64,000 nt of DNA from Hymenobacter citatus. GTDB lineage: Bacteria > Bacteroidota > Bacteroidia > Cytophagales > Hymenobacteraceae. The DNA is taken from contig NZ_JACSCY010000020.1 of the NCBI RefSeq assembly GCF_014333615.1, positions 1-64,000 of the forward strand, in the 5' to 3' direction. The translations under genes and the position numbers were made by a program. This document shows, piece after piece, positions 16,460-24,791 of this stretch (positions within the stretch are counted from its first letter, which is position 1; the number at the start of each line of letters is the position of its first letter). The notes beneath the pieces were generated by a model. The model saw only the letters and a list, made by a program, of their open reading frames with translations. It had not been told where the DNA came from and ran no database searches.

Positions 16460-17116
16460 ATGGCTGAAGACTACGCGGCCAAGATGGGCCGCAAAACCGA
16501 CGCCGAACTGCGCCAGTACGTCGACCATTATCCCAATTATCTGGAAGAAGCCGTGTTGGCTGCTCTTGACGAGCTAGAACGCCGGGGCAAGGTAGTGGCT
16601 GAAGCCAGTGCTATTCGCACGGACGTGCAGCCCGTGGTGGCGCAGCGTGCCGCCGAAGCGGCCACTGTTCGCGCCGCTGAAGCCGCTGCCGTGGCGGAAC
16701 CGGAACAAGCGGCTGGCCCTGAGCTCTACTCGCCGGCTACCATTGCCATCTTCTCCGTCATATTTTCTTTTCTGGCGGGTGGCGTGCTGATGGTTATCAA
16801 CCTGTTCAAGCTGGACAAGCAAAGCAAGGCACTACGCCTGCTGCTGTTTATTGTGCTGTACCTTTTGGGCAGCACCTACCTGCTGCAATGGGCTGTATTG
16901 CAGTTTGGCGAGAGTGCCAAATGGATCAGTGCAGCCGTCAACTTGGGGGCTGTGGTGGCGTACTTGTGGTTTTTCTGGCCGCGCTACGTGGGGCAGCGCT
17001 CCTATCTCAGCCGGGGCTGGCTGCCGGCCTTAGTGGTCTGTTTGCTGATCTTTGGAATTATGTACTGGCTTATGCTGCCAATGCTGGGGCAAATGGGTGG
17101 TGCCGCGCTGCCGTAG
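16460..17116 (+). CDS. Uncharacterised membrane protein
   Basis: A 218-residue protein I do not recognise. The N-terminal 80 residues are soluble and charged (YAAKMGRKTDAELRQYVDHY ... LAALDELERRGKV), resembling a small helical domain ahead of an Ala/Glu-rich linker. Four hydrophobic segments follow (about residues 95-117, 130-150, 158-174 and 185-210), so it is probably an inner-membrane protein. It lies 10 bp upstream of the AlkB gene and could be co-transcribed with it. No motif suggests an enzymatic role. Confidence 0.75.
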   Translation: MAEDYAAKMGRKTDAELRQYVDHYPNYLEEAVLAALDELERRGKVVAEASAIRTDVQPVVAQRAAEAATVRAAEAAAVAEPEQAAGPELYSPATIAIFSVIFSFLAGGVLMVINLFKLDKQSKALRLLLFIVLYLLGSTYLLQWAVLQFGESAKWISAAVNLGAVVAYLWFFWPRYVGQRSYLSRGWLPALVVCLLIFGIMYWLMLPMLGQMGGAALP

Positions 17117-17126
17117 CAGTCACTAC

Positions 17127-17744
17127 ATGCCGCTCACGCTGCTGCCTCTACCCCACGCCGAAATCTGGCTCGACGAGCACTTCTTGCCGCTTGAGGCTGC
17201 CTCTATGCTGCTACACGAGTTGGAGCAAACCATTAGGTGGCGCCAGGAAGCCATCCGGCTCTATGGGCGCGAGGTGCTACAGCCGCGCCTCACAGCCTGG
17301 CACGGCGACTCGGCCGCTACTTACCGTTACTCAGGTCTTCAACTCACGCCCCAGCCTTGGACACCCGCGCTGCAAGAATTGCGCAAACAAGTAGAAACCG
17401 CTACCGGCGCCGCTTTCAACAGTGTACTACTCAACCTCTACCGCTATGGGCAGGATAGTATGGGATGGCACGCCGACGATGAGCCAGAACTAGGCCCCGC
17501 ACCCGTTATTGCTTCTCTGAGCCTGGGTGCTACCCGTCGTTTTCGGTTGCGCCCCCGCGATGCCCGCGAAATACCGCACGCTCCTCTTTCGCTCGATTTG
17601 CCCTCCGGCAGTTTGCTGGTGATGCGCGGCCCTACCCAACAACACTGGCTGCATGCCGTGCCGAAAACCGCCCGGCCCACGGACGCTCGCCTCAACCTGA
17701 CCTTCCGGCTGATTGTAGATGCCGCGCAGACTCCGGCGGTTTAG
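17127..17744 (+). CDS. AlkB-family 2OG-Fe(II) DNA repair dioxygenase
   Basis: An alpha-ketoglutarate dependent demethylase family protein of 205 residues, expected to reverse N-alkyl damage in DNA or RNA. Iron ligands are the HxD pair in MGWHADDE and the distal His in QHWLHAVP. The 2OG-binding arginines fall in GATRRFRLRPR. PRLTAWHGD and NLYRYGQDSMGWH match the substrate-lid and core strands of AlkB. Start 17127 (MPLTLLPLP) follows the previous stop by 10 bp; the longer frame at 17052 overlaps it. An adjoining small ORF on the other strand overlaps its last 4 bases. Confidence 0.9.
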   Translation: MPLTLLPLPHAEIWLDEHFLPLEAASMLLHELEQTIRWRQEAIRLYGREVLQPRLTAWHGDSAATYRYSGLQLTPQPWTPALQELRKQVETATGAAFNSVLLNLYRYGQDSMGWHADDEPELGPAPVIASLSLGATRRFRLRPRDAREIPHAPLSLDLPSGSLLVMRGPTQQHWLHAVPKTARPTDARLNLTFRLIVDAAQTPAV

Positions 17745-17998
17745 TAGCGGATTTCCGGGTGGCCGAAGAGGTTGACGTCTACATCTTCGCCAATGCTATA
17801 GGTGCCAACTTGTAGCTGGTCGCTTGCTAACTGCAAGCGCGCAGATGGCGTTTTTGAGGTGGAAGACTGCTGGTCTTCTGCGAGTAGGGCGGTCCAGATC
17901 ATAGCTGACCACGTGAGGTACGTAGCAGCCAGCGACGAGTAGCCGTGTTGCACGGGGCGATAAGCAGTCTTGGAAACACAGAGAGTAGAAACGAGCAT
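17741..17998 (-). CDS. Small hypothetical protein
   Basis: An 85-residue frame in the gap between the AlkB and kmo genes, overlapping the AlkB stop by 4 bp. I recognise no domain. The C-terminal half (LQLASDQLQVGTYSIGEDVD followed by VNLFGHPEIRY) reads like normal protein sequence rather than a shadow, and no gene lies on the opposite strand, so it may be real. Start and expression are unsupported. Confidence 0.4.
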   Translation of the reverse strand: MLVSTLCVSKTAYRPVQHGYSSLAATYLTWSAMIWTALLAEDQQSSTSKTPSARLQLASDQLQVGTYSIGEDVDVNLFGHPEIRY

Positions 17999-18174
17999 AG
18001 AAGTAGGGCAAGAAGAGCATCGTATAATGCAACCTTACGATGCACCCTAAGAACCTGGATTTTGTGCAAGCCTAAATAAATTGCCCTGCTCGACAGACAG
18101 CGTTTCTTAGCCGACGAACAACGCTATTCCGTAACCGTTTACCTTCGCTACTTCATTCTTTTTTTGTCGTGTCT

Positions 18175-19548
18175 ATGTTTGCTCCCGCTCCTGCCACCCC
18201 CTCCGAGCCGCTCACCATCATGGGCGGAGGTCTGGTAGGCTCCCTACTTGCCCTCTACCTGGCGCGGCGGGGCCATCAGGTGGCTATTTACGAGCGTCGG
18301 CCCGACCCACGCTACCAGGAAGCGGCCGAGGGGCGCTCTATCAACCTGGCTCTCTCAGACCGGGGCTGGCGGGCACTGGAAGGCATCGGCGTACAGGAAG
18401 CGGTGCGCCAGGTAGCCCTACCCCTCTACAAACGCGCTATGCACAGCGTGGAGGGCAAGCTCACCTACCAGGCCTACGGGCAGGAAAATCAAGCTATTTA
18501 CTCCGTTTCGCGCGATGGTCTTAATCGCACCCTGCTCGATCTGGCCGAGGCGCACCCCAATATCAGCCTGCACTTCAACCAGCGGTGCCTGGAGGTAGAC
18601 CTGCGCCGGCGCCAGCTTACCCTGCGCGATACCACCACCCAACAGACGCACGTGCTCACCTACCATCGCCTGTTTGGCACCGATGGAGCTTTTTCGGCGG
18701 TGCGCGGGGCCATGCAGAAAACGGACCGCTTCAATTACGCGCAGAGCTACCTGGAGTACGGCTACAAGGAATTGCAGATTGCGGCCGACGCAGCCGGCAA
18801 CTGGCAGCTCGATAAAGAAGCACTCCACATCTGGCCGCGCGGGCAGTACATGATGATTGCCCTGCCCAACCTCGACGGCTCATTCAACTGCACTCTATTT
18901 TTTCCCTACGAAGGCGAAACTTCCTTTGCTTCCCTGCAAACGCCTACCCAGGTGCAGGACTTTTTTGAGCGTGTATTTCCCGATGCGGTACCGCTTATGC
19001 CGGATCTGCTGACCGAGTTTGCCCAGCACCCTACCAGCTCGCTCGTGACGGTGCGCTGCTACCCGTGGTCGTACCAGGGCGAAGTGGTGCTAATCGGGGA
19101 TGCCTCGCACGCCATTGTGCCGTTTTACGGCCAAGGCATGAACGCCGGTTTCGAGGATTGCACCGTGCTCGACCAATTGCTGACGGAGTTTGAGAGTGAC
19201 TGGAACACGGTCTTTGCCGAGTTTGAGCGCCGCCGCAAGCCCGATGCCGACGCTATGGCCGACCTGGCGGTGTATAACTTCCAGGAGATGCGCGACCGGG
19301 TAGCCGACCCGCGCTTTCTGCTGCAAAAGAAAATCGAGAGCAAAATATCCGCGCAGTACCCCGATCAGTGGCTGCCGCTGTACTCGCAGGTTACGTTCTC
19401 GCACACGCCCTATGCCGAGGCCCTGGCCAACGGCACCCGCCAGGAGCGCATCATGCAGCGCCTGATGCCGCTCATTCAAACAGAGGCCGACTACGATACG
19501 CCCGCCGTGCAAGCGCTGGTACAGCAGGAAATGGCTCGCTTAGTATAG
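18175..19548 (+). CDS. kmo: Kynurenine 3-monooxygenase
   Basis: An NADPH- and FAD-dependent hydroxylase making 3-hydroxykynurenine. It has 457 residues. The FAD loop is TIMGGGLVGSLLALYLARRG followed by the ERRPDPR acid. The second FAD motif is VLIGDASHAIVPFYGQGMNA, and FEDC follows it as in KMO. LNRTLLDLAE and the hydrophobic C-terminal region are also family-like. Start ATG 18175 is preferred over the GTG two codons earlier. TACCTTCG at 18140-18147 resembles a -7 box. It supplies the substrate for the kynureninase 1.9 kb upstream; the intervening membrane protein and AlkB genes separate it from them. Confidence 0.95.
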   Translation: MFAPAPATPSEPLTIMGGGLVGSLLALYLARRGHQVAIYERRPDPRYQEAAEGRSINLALSDRGWRALEGIGVQEAVRQVALPLYKRAMHSVEGKLTYQAYGQENQAIYSVSRDGLNRTLLDLAEAHPNISLHFNQRCLEVDLRRRQLTLRDTTTQQTHVLTYHRLFGTDGAFSAVRGAMQKTDRFNYAQSYLEYGYKELQIAADAAGNWQLDKEALHIWPRGQYMMIALPNLDGSFNCTLFFPYEGETSFASLQTPTQVQDFFERVFPDAVPLMPDLLTEFAQHPTSSLVTVRCYPWSYQGEVVLIGDASHAIVPFYGQGMNAGFEDCTVLDQLLTEFESDWNTVFAEFERRRKPDADAMADLAVYNFQEMRDRVADPRFLLQKKIESKISAQYPDQWLPLYSQVTFSHTPYAEALANGTRQERIMQRLMPLIQTEADYDTPAVQALVQQEMARLV

Positions 19549-19812
19549 TCGCTCTTTTTCAGGAGCTGTTCGGAAAATCGTCAGAATCCTGCCAGACCGT
19601 TCTATCATCTTCCCAGTAGGCAGCAAAACAAATAGGATTTTTTTCTTCCTAGAAGCTGTACCGCGCCATATAATTTTGGCCGGTTAATTGCAACTATGTT
19701 TGTGATTGACAATCAGTTTTCTCGCTGAAACGTCCTCTTTTCTAGGTGAAGCGTACCTTTACCCAGCCAATTGTTTATTGACTGCTACTCCTACGTGTAG
19801 TTTATTTGCCAT

Positions 19813-20541
19813 ATGCCCACTACCCCCACATTCTCCTGCCTCATTGTGGATGACGACCCCATCAACCGCCTGACGCTGGAGCATTACATTTCCCTCACGG
19901 ATTCGCTCTCACTCACAGCCTCACTCACTGATGGTCTGGAGGGGCTGACCTTCTTTCGCAATGGTAATCAGGTAGATATTCTATTTCTGGACGTGCAGAT
20001 GCCCCAGCTTAGTGGCCTGGAGTTGCTGCGCGTGCTCCCCAATCCTCCCTTGGTTATCCTAACCACTGCGCACGAAGATTTTGCCGTCGACGCCTTCAAT
20101 CTGCAAGTGACCGATTACCTGGTGAAGCCCTTCGACTACGCCCGTTTCAGCCGGGCCGTGCAGCGGGCGCAGCTGCAAGCCGGCGCCCTAGCCCAAGCCA
20201 CGGCTACGCAGGCACCATCCCTCCCCGATTCCGACCTGTTTGTGAAGGTCAACAACAAGATGGTGCGCATCAATTTCGATGATGTGCTCTACGTAGAAGC
20301 GCTATCTGACTACGTTATCATCGTGACCGACAAGCAGAAGCACATTGTATATACCACACTCAAGGCCTTCGTAGAGCGCCTACCCTTCGACCATTTTGTG
20401 CGCGTGCACCGCTCCTATATCCTGAATCTACGGCGGGTAGAGGCTATCGAAAACAACATGGCGCTGATGCCCGGCGGCCAGGAAGTGCCCATCAGCAAAT
20501 CCTATCAGGACATCGTTTTCCGGAAAATCAACCGCATCTAG
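19813..20541 (+). CDS. LytTR-family response regulator
   Basis: A two-domain transcription regulator of 242 residues. The receiver domain (about 1-125) has the acidic pair in CLIVDDDPIN, the phospho-acceptor Asp in ILFLDVQMPQLSG, and the switch Thr and Lys in LTTAHED and YLVKPFDYARF. The C-terminal LytTR DNA-binding domain (about 140-242) has FVKVNNKMVRI, YVEALSDYV and FVRVHRSYILNL. No sensor kinase is co-directional with it; the hybrid kinase downstream is convergent and separated by a strong terminator. Such regulators usually bind paired direct repeats, and their targets cannot be told from this sequence. Confidence 0.92.
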   Translation: MPTTPTFSCLIVDDDPINRLTLEHYISLTDSLSLTASLTDGLEGLTFFRNGNQVDILFLDVQMPQLSGLELLRVLPNPPLVILTTAHEDFAVDAFNLQVTDYLVKPFDYARFSRAVQRAQLQAGALAQATATQAPSLPDSDLFVKVNNKMVRINFDDVLYVEALSDYVIIVTDKQKHIVYTTLKAFVERLPFDHFVRVHRSYILNLRRVEAIENNMALMPGGQEVPISKSYQDIVFRKINRI

Positions 20542-20556
20542 CACTACAAGGCTATA

Positions 20557-20598
20557 GCAAAAAGGGCCGTCTCAGTATATTGAGACGGCCCTTTTTGC
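20557..20598. terminator. Bidirectional intrinsic terminator
   Basis: Perfect 18-bp arms (GCAAAAAGGGCCGTCTCA, 20557-20574; complement 20581-20598) with a 6-nt loop. A-runs at the base become U-runs in both directions. It lies 15 bp after the LytTR stop and 21 bp before the end of the convergent kinase. Confidence 0.9.
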
Positions 20599-20619
20599 TA
20601 GGTAGTACTCCTTGCTTAC

Positions 20620-23600
20620 CTAATACCCGGCAGCCTGCAACTCGGCTACCACCGCTGCGGTAGTAGTCAGGAGTGTGGTAGCCGCAGCCTGCAAAGTTAC
20701 TTCTGCGGGGCGGTTGGTGGGAGATGCGTGGGGGTAGGACTCCAGCAAGCGCACCGGTTCCTCGGCGGCTGTCACGGCCAGCAACTTCAGCGTAGGTTTC
20801 AGGCGGTGCGCTATCTCGGCGGCCGTGGTCCAGTCGGATACGGTGGCGGCTGTCTGCAGCTGGTCGAGGGCAGGCGGGGTATGTTGCAGGAAAGTTGTGA
20901 GGATCTTGCGCACGAAGTTCTCACTGCCGTGCGCCGCTTCCTGCAACTGCGCCAGGTGGTAGAGCGGCGCAACGGGCGCACTGCGCACGGCCGCTACCTC
21001 AGCCGCGGCCTCCACCGTACGGCCCAGCTGCGCTGCAATCTTCAAAAATAAGTCGCGCTCCTCGAAGGGCTTGAGCAGGTAGTCGTTGATGCCAGCCTTT
21101 TGGTACACCTCGTGGTCGGAGCGCATGGCATTAGCCGTGAGCGCAATAACGGGTAGCACGGCTTTCAGTGGGTCGGCGTGCTGCCGGAGCAGGCGGGTGG
21201 CATCCAGGCCACTCATGCCGGGCATCTGAATGTCCATCAGCACCACGTCGTACATGTGCTGGTCCAGGAGTGCCAGGGCTTCTGGGCCACTGTCGGCGGC
21301 ATCTACCTCGAAGCCCCAGCCTTGCAGAATCAGCAGGGCCAGTTGCTGGTTCACGGGGTGGTCTTCTACCAGCAGCACCCGCGTGCCGCGTAGCGTGGCA
21401 TAGTCGGGTAGGGCGGGCTCGGCGGCCAGGGCCGTTTGCTGGGCTTTGGGCAGCGTGAGCACCAAAAAGAACGTGCTGCCGCGGCCGGGTGTACTCTCCA
21501 CCCACAGGCGCCCACCCAGTTGTTCCGACAAGCGCCGGCTGATGGTGAGGCCCAGCCCCGTGCCCCCAAAGCGGCGGGTGGTATCGGTATAGGCCTGCCG
21601 GAAGCTCTCAAAAATGGCTTCCTGCTTTTCGGCCGGAATGCCAATACCGGTGTCGGTCACCTGAAACTCAATGCTGAGCTTCTCGGGAGAGTCGTGCAGC
21701 ACGCGGCCGGTCAGCTCCACAAAGCCCCGGTCCGTGAACTTGATAGCGTTGCTGAGCAGATTCAGCAACACCTGATTCAGACGGAAGGGGTCGCCTATTA
21801 CCACGGGCTCCGGGAGGGTAGGCGGCTCTATAAAGAAGCGAATGCGCTTTTCCTCGGCCTTGTATGCCAGCGTTTGGGCAGCCCCGCGAATCGACTCGAT
21901 GATATCAAAGGGAATTTCTTCCAAATGCAGCTGCCCCGACTCAATTTTGGCAATATCCAGCACATCATTGATAACCGCCAGCAAGTGCCGCCCGGAGCTT
22001 TGGATGATGTTGAGGTGGTTGCGCTGCGCCTCCTGCAACTCCGTTTTGGCCAGCAGCCCGGCCATACCCAGAATCCCGTTGATAGGCGTGCGAATCTCGT
22101 GGCTCATGTTGGCCAGGAAATTTTCCTTGGCCTGCGCCGATTCCTCGGCCGCCTCTTTGGCCCGCTTCAACTCCTTTTCCATCAGGATGCGGTCCGTTAC
22201 GTCTTGCCCGTAGGCAATTACGTAGGGTTCCTGGCCGGCCTCGTCTACCAAGGAGTTGTTATAGAGAATAAAGCGCCGCTCTCCTGTGCGCGAAACCAGC
22301 GTCATCACGCCTCCCAGCTCGCGTTGTTGCGCAATAGTAGTGAGGTAGGCGCCCATATCGGCGTGTAGCTCAGCCGGCGACACCAAGTGCAGCGACTGCC
22401 CGATTATCTCCTCGGCCGGGTAGCCCACTACGGCCGCCGCCGTGGGGTTAATGGTCAGAATCCGGCCCTGTAAGTCGTGCGTGCAGATGAGCGCCTGGCT
22501 GAACTGCATCAAGTCGCGGTATTGTTTTTCGCTACGTATCAGCGTTTCGCGGGCTGTGCGTGCTTCCGTAATATCCGTACTGACGCCTAAAACGCTCACT
22601 GTGCCATCGGCACGGCGCAAAGGACGCTTCACAGAGCGTAGCCAACGGATTTCGCCGTTCCGCAGCGTTACGGATACCTCCACGGTTTGCTCTTGCTCCG
22701 TTGTAATAATCTGAAGGTCATCTTGCACCACACGTTGCAGCTCGCGCCAGATGGCTAGGTCTTCGGGGGCTACCTCTGCCTCCGCTAAACCCACCAGCTC
22801 AATGTGCTTGGTGTTCTGCACGAAATCCCTCATTGATTGATTCATGAAGGAAATCTTTGTGTTGATATCGCGCACGAAGATGTAGTCGGGCACCGTGTTT
22901 ACTACCTGTTGCACAAAGGCTTGCTCCTCTTGCAGGCGGGCTTCGCTTTCCCGCAATCGGTTTTCGGCTAGGTAGCGCTCCGTGATATCGAGGCCATAGC
23001 CCAGCATGAGGCGCAGAGAACCGTCGGGATTGTATACGGGCAGCATGTTGCGCAGTGCCCGGCGCTGGCCCTGCGGACTCTCCAACGACTCCTCCCACTG
23101 CACAGCCTGCCCGGTAGCCAACGCTTGCTCGAAACGAGCGTGGCGCACTTTGGCCAGCTCCACGGGGCGCTGCCGATACTCACAGAACTCGAAGTCGTTG
23201 CGGCCAATAATCCATTCGCGCACTTCCTGGCTGGCAATAGCCGCCGGATTCAGGAACAGGTAGCGATGCTCGGGGTCGAACACGGCCACATCTACCGGCA
23301 ACAGGTTCAGAACCGTTTCGTAGAACTCGCGTTGCTGTTGCAGCCGCCGTTCGGCATCTTTGCCCTGGGTGATGTCGGTGAGGTAAACATCAGCGTACTG
23401 CTCGTTGCAGGAAGGCACCACAAACAGCAGGTAGTGGTTGAGCTTCAATGCTATTTCCTGCTGCACTACCTTGTCGCTCGCCAGGGCCTGCCCGATGGCT
23501 TGCTGCACCAGCTCCTCCAATTGCGGTAGCACACCTGCCTCTTCTTCACGTTGCCGCAGATTTTCGGCCGCTTGGTTTAGGAAGAGTGTTTCGGCGGTAG

Positions 23601-23790
23601 CGCTCAGGCGCCACACCGGGTTGGGGTTACGTCTGGGAAGCTGCCCCAGGTCGAGGGTAGGAGAAGTGGGGGCGCAAAGCTGCTCCAGCTCTGCTATACG
23701 CTGCTCGGCAAGCTGCCGAGCGGCGCGTTCCTGCTGCAATTGCGCCAGCAGCTCGGCCGTTGTAAGATCAGAAGTAGAGGAAGAAGCCAT
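20620..23790 (-). CDS. Multi-PAS hybrid sensor histidine kinase with receiver and Hpt domains
   Basis: A 1056-residue signalling protein without a transmembrane segment, so probably cytoplasmic. An N-terminal coiled coil (LLAQLQQERAARQLAEQRIA) is followed by about four PAS domains, starting near residues 60, 160, 290 and 420; PAC tails such as LMLGYGLDITERYLAENRL are visible. The HisKA phospho-acceptor is near residue 563 (NMSHEIRTPINGILG). The ATPase has NLLSNAIKFTDRG and FGGTGLGLTISRRL. A receiver domain (VLLVEDHPVN; acceptor Asp near 851 in VLMDIQMPGMSG) and a C-terminal Hpt-like domain (IAHRLKPTLKLL, His near 993) complete a phosphorelay. The signal is unknown. The convergent LytTR regulator is the nearest candidate partner. 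Confidence 0.93.
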   Translation of the reverse strand: MASSSTSDLTTAELLAQLQQERAARQLAEQRIAELEQLCAPTSPTLDLGQLPRRNPNPVWRLSATAETLFLNQAAENLRQREEEAGVLPQLEELVQQAIGQALASDKVVQQEIALKLNHYLLFVVPSCNEQYADVYLTDITQGKDAERRLQQQREFYETVLNLLPVDVAVFDPEHRYLFLNPAAIASQEVREWIIGRNDFEFCEYRQRPVELAKVRHARFEQALATGQAVQWEESLESPQGQRRALRNMLPVYNPDGSLRLMLGYGLDITERYLAENRLRESEARLQEEQAFVQQVVNTVPDYIFVRDINTKISFMNQSMRDFVQNTKHIELVGLAEAEVAPEDLAIWRELQRVVQDDLQIITTEQEQTVEVSVTLRNGEIRWLRSVKRPLRRADGTVSVLGVSTDITEARTARETLIRSEKQYRDLMQFSQALICTHDLQGRILTINPTAAAVVGYPAEEIIGQSLHLVSPAELHADMGAYLTTIAQQRELGGVMTLVSRTGERRFILYNNSLVDEAGQEPYVIAYGQDVTDRILMEKELKRAKEAAEESAQAKENFLANMSHEIRTPINGILGMAGLLAKTELQEAQRNHLNIIQSSGRHLLAVINDVLDIAKIESGQLHLEEIPFDIIESIRGAAQTLAYKAEEKRIRFFIEPPTLPEPVVIGDPFRLNQVLLNLLSNAIKFTDRGFVELTGRVLHDSPEKLSIEFQVTDTGIGIPAEKQEAIFESFRQAYTDTTRRFGGTGLGLTISRRLSEQLGGRLWVESTPGRGSTFFLVLTLPKAQQTALAAEPALPDYATLRGTRVLLVEDHPVNQQLALLILQGWGFEVDAADSGPEALALLDQHMYDVVLMDIQMPGMSGLDATRLLRQHADPLKAVLPVIALTANAMRSDHEVYQKAGINDYLLKPFEERDLFLKIAAQLGRTVEAAAEVAAVRSAPVAPLYHLAQLQEAAHGSENFVRKILTTFLQHTPPALDQLQTAATVSDWTTAAEIAHRLKPTLKLLAVTAAEEPVRLLESYPHASPTNRPAEVTLQAAATTLLTTTAAVVAELQAAGY

Positions 23791-23970
23791 GGCTACAAGC
23801 AGACAAATACCGCGCCCGGAAGCAGGGCAGAAAATCGAATTTCAAGGATGATTTATTCGTTGAAGCGCAGGCAAAGTCATGTGTACCAACAGCCGCGCTA
23901 CCCTCGATAAAGCTATAATACCAATGCTATTCTCCTGCTTTCTACAATCGCACAGTTCCGCTCCTACCCG

Positions 23971-24627
23971 CTAGGCCAGCGCCACCCCTACGCCTACCCC
24001 CGCTACCAAACTCACGCCCAGAACCAGCCCAGCCCATACCTGGGCCGGCGTGTGAGACTGTAGCTGCAATCGGGCACTGAGCACAGCCCCCGCTAGCAAA
24101 AGGCTACCCAGCAGCCACCACAGTGCCTCTTGATCGGCAAGGCCGCTGAGCTGCAATAGAGCCAGCAGCCCCACGGCACCCCCCACACCCACGGCATGGG
24201 CACTTATTTTCCAGCGCAATGAGATGAATAGCGTCAGCAGCACCGCCATGGCCATGCCTACCATCATATAGCGCAACAGGGCATCCAAGGCAAAGTCGGT
24301 ATGCAAAAAAAACCAAGCCGCTACCCCAAAACTGATGGCCGCCGCCAGAAAAGGTAGAGTGCGCTGCCGCCTGTCGTATAGCTCCAGCGAGTCGATAACC
24401 CCGGCCCAGTATAGCCCACCCGTGCAGAGGGTAGGCAGCAAGAAGGTAAACCCGAAAGCAACCGCTACTACCAGCCATCGGTCGGGCGGCAACGGGTAGA
24501 GCACTACGCCCGGCAATTGGTAGCAAACAATATAATAAAGATATGATGGGACCAGCAGCGGGTGAAAAATCACCGATAACGCCAAAGCCAGGGAGTTTTT
24601 CAACGGAACCGGATTAAAGCCGAACAC
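23971..24627 (-). CDS. PAP2-like polytopic membrane protein
   Basis: A 218-residue inner-membrane protein with about six hydrophobic helices. The pattern WKISAHAVGVGGAVG in the middle and ARLQLQSHTPAQVWAGLVLG near the end resembles the histidine motifs of the PAP2 (type 2 phosphatidic acid phosphatase) superfamily in a reduced form found in Bacteroidota. If active it could remove phosphate from lipid carriers or phospholipids, but the full KxxxxxxRP motif is not evident (LYDRRQRTLPF is the nearest). It is followed on the same strand by a repeat region and then the histidine kinase; no functional link is apparent. Confidence 0.65.
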   Translation of the reverse strand: MFGFNPVPLKNSLALALSVIFHPLLVPSYLYYIVCYQLPGVVLYPLPPDRWLVVAVAFGFTFLLPTLCTGGLYWAGVIDSLELYDRRQRTLPFLAAAISFGVAAWFFLHTDFALDALLRYMMVGMAMAVLLTLFISLRWKISAHAVGVGGAVGLLALLQLSGLADQEALWWLLGSLLLAGAVLSARLQLQSHTPAQVWAGLVLGVSLVAGVGVGVALA

Positions 24628-24677
24628 GAATATAGGGCTCGAATCCTAAAAAAACAGGATAAAGTACAGATATCGAA

Positions 24678-24790
24678 ATAGTGAGATGGTGAAATGGTGA
24701 GATAGTGAGTTGATGTTCTGATGGTGCATTCTGCGCAAGCAGTGCAGCTAGAACGTCAATTCACTATCTCACCATTTCACCACTCACCAT
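24678..24790. repeat. Long inverted repeat with GTGAGATGGTGAAATGG units
   Basis: Imperfect arms at 24678-24719 and 24749-24790 (a few mismatches) around a loop of about 29 nt. The arm consists of the short tandem-like units GTGAGATGGTGAAATGGTGA, which also form the outer parts of the inverted repeats at 30810-31007 and 57852-58024. It lies 2 bp beyond the end of rpoN. Confidence 0.8.
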
Positions 24791-24791
24791 T

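Noticed and set aside
17796..18032. 78-residue minus-strand frame overlapping the small hypothetical ORF
   Set aside because: Alternative frame over 17741-17998 with less protein-like sequence; at most one of the two is real.
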